Shown here piece after piece: positions 62,423 through 64,000 of a stretch of DNA of 64,000 bases. Each line of letters starts with the position of its first letter. The first letter of the stretch is position 1. The notes beneath the pieces were generated by a model. That model was not told the DNA's origin. It saw nothing but the letters and a program-made list of their open reading frames with translations, and ran no database searches. A program made the translations under genes and the position numbers. This stretch comes from Conexibacter woesei DSM 14684 (GTDB lineage: Bacteria; Actinomycetota; Thermoleophilia; Solirubrobacterales; Solirubrobacteraceae). The DNA is taken from NCBI RefSeq assembly GCF_000025265.1, contig NC_013739.1, positions 1,364,001 through 1,428,000 on the forward strand, read 5' to 3'.

Positions 62423-62772
62423 CCGTTCTCAGCAAGCCCACGAAGCGCCTCAAGCGCCGCCGGCGCGTGCGCGCGAAGGTCGCCGGCACCGCCGAGCGTC
62501 CGCGCATCTCGGTGTTCCGCTCCAACCGCGGCATCAGCGCCCAACTCATCGACGACGATCGCGGTCACACGCTCGCCGCCGTCAACTGGACCGAGGACGG
62601 CGTGCGCGACCTGCGCTCGACCGACCAGGCTCGCCGTGTCGGCGAGCTGCTCGCCGAGCGCGCGAAGGCCGCCGGCGTCGAGACCGTGGTGTTCGACCGC
62701 GGCGGTTACCAGTACCACGGCCGCGTGAAGGCACTCGCGGAGGGCGCCCGGGAGGGCGGCCTCGCCTTCTAA
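62419..62772 (+). CDS. rplR: 50S ribosomal protein L18 (uL18)
   Basis: A 117-residue protein: [43 protein letters not shown] and the closing [26 protein letters not shown]. Standard length. It binds 5S rRNA with L5. Confidence 0.98.
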   Translation: MTVLSKPTKRLKRRRRVRAKVAGTAERPRISVFRSNRGISAQLIDDDRGHTLAAVNWTEDGVRDLRSTDQARRVGELLAERAKAAGVETVVFDRGGYQYHGRVKALAEGAREGGLAF

Positions 62773-62811
62773 GTGGCGTCTGACCCGTCTCACCCGCTAC
62801 CTTAGGACCCC

Positions 62812-63401
<590 letters not shown>

Positions 63402-63405
<4 letters not shown>

Positions 63406-63587
63406 GCACCACGCTGAAGATCACCCAGACCAAGTCGCGCAACGGCGCCAACCAGCGTCAGCTCGACACGCTCCGCTCGATCGGCCTGCGCAAGATCGGC
63501 CACACGGTGGAGCAGCAGGACTCCCCGCAGATGCGCGGGATGGTCCATGCCGTCCGTCATCTCGTCAAGGTCGAGGAAGCTGCATGA
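63402..63587 (+). CDS. rpmD: 50S ribosomal protein L30 (uL30)
   Basis: A 61-residue protein: [55 protein letters not shown]. Standard length. It overlaps the genes on both sides by 4 nt (ATGA). Confidence 0.97.
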
Positions 63588-64000
63588 GCCCTGTGAAGGA
63601 AGAGGCCGAGCGCGAGGAGCGCATCGGCCTCCACAACCTCAGACCCGCTCCGGGTCACCGCAAGCCGCGCAAGCGCGTCGGCCGCGGTGAGGGCTCCGGC
63701 CTCGGCAAGACCGCCGGTCGCGGCCAGAAGGGCGCGGGCTCGCGCTCCGGCTCGAAGGATCGCGCTCGCTTCGAGGGCGGCCAGATGCCGATTCACATGC
63801 GGATGCGCAAGCTGCGCGGCCCGCACATGAAGAAGTCGATGCCGTTCGAGATGTTCCGGACGCACACCCAGCCGGTCAACCTGGCCGACCTGGATGAGCG
63901 CTTCGAGTCCGGCGCCGAGGTCACGCTCGAGGCGATGCGCGCCAAGGGCCTTGCGACCCGCAGAGGTATCGCGGTCAAGGTGCTCGCCAAGGGCGAGATC
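63584..64000 (+). CDS. rplO: 50S ribosomal protein L15 (uL15), 3' end beyond window
   Basis: The first 139 residues are visible: a short acidic lead ([14 protein letters not shown]), then LHNLRPAPGHRKPRKRVGRGEGSGLGKTAGRGQKGAGSRSGSKDRARFEGGQMPIHMRMRKL, which is the conserved basic, Gly-rich arm, and part of the C-terminal domain. The gene continues past base 64000. secY would normally be next. Confidence 0.97.
   Translation, partial: MSPVKEEAEREERIGLHNLRPAPGHRKPRKRVGRGEGSGLGKTAGRGQKGAGSRSGSKDRARFEGGQMPIHMRMRKLRGPHMKKSMPFEMFRTHTQPVNLADLDERFESGAEVTLEAMRAKGLATRRGIAVKVLAKGEI

Overview
The window is 64 kb of very GC-rich bacterial chromosome and is almost entirely coding. The ribosomal and RNA polymerase proteins look actinobacterial. 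Three further traits point the same way: many GTG starts, many promoters of the form TAnnnT placed 6-8 nt before a start codon (leaderless transcripts), and PucR and MpsC-like regulators. Frequent AGA arginine codons, even in highly expressed genes, combined with long low-complexity tails on ribosomal proteins suggest the Thermoleophilia / Solirubrobacterales (Conexibacter-like). The lineage is inferred from style, not from a database match. No tRNA, rRNA, CRISPR array, insertion sequence or integrase was seen.

Bases 1-30,200 are accessory and metabolic genes. In order they are: two tandem phage-tail-collar-like proteins; an acyltransferase; a GAF histidine kinase and a NarL-type response regulator separated by a double-HTH repressor; an uncharacterised protein coupled to a phytoene-dehydrogenase-like flavoprotein; a serine hydrolase; a STAS-like protein divergent from an MpsC/PAS/PAS/LuxR regulator; a GNAT-fused ADP-forming acyl-CoA synthetase; a run of sulfatase, sulfatase, low-molecular-weight phosphatase and fructosamine kinase; a cyclopropane-fatty-acid synthase and an alpha/beta hydrolase; a MarR/MMPL divergent pair; an ABC exporter; an epimerase/FAA-hydrolase operon under a FadR-type regulator; and an amidohydrolase/cysteine-dioxygenase-like operon beside an Rrf2 regulator.

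Bases 30,477-42,306 hold rpmG, secE, nusG, rplK, rplA, an L10 leader, rplJ, rplL, rpoB and rpoC, ending in a strong terminator. Bases 42,340-49,150 are an insertion relative to the usual rpoBC-rpsL order. It holds a double GNAT, a HAD-like protein, a DMT-type membrane protein, and an aminotransferase-PucR-alanine dehydrogenase cassette that looks like amine or omega-amino-acid catabolism with alanine recycling.

Bases 49,191-64,000 hold rpsL, rpsG, fusA and tuf, then the S10-spc operon from rpsJ to rplO, which runs off the end. Many genes here overlap by 1-4 nt, so translational coupling is likely.

The most striking features are disordered extensions on translation and transcription proteins. 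S3 carries a C-terminal Gly/Arg tail of about 174 residues (RGG-like). L22 and S17 carry N-terminal extensions of about 100 residues. L10 has a repeat-built acidic tail, SecE a long acidic N-terminus, and RpoB an acidic C-terminus. The fusA leader contains a six-codon ORF with a canonical Shine-Dalgarno, mutually exclusive hairpins and an intrinsic terminator, which is the layout of a transcription-attenuation switch. Two operator systems can be read directly: a double FadR-type palindrome between FAA hydrolase and FadR, and a 28-nt motif shared by the amidohydrolase and Rrf2 promoters.
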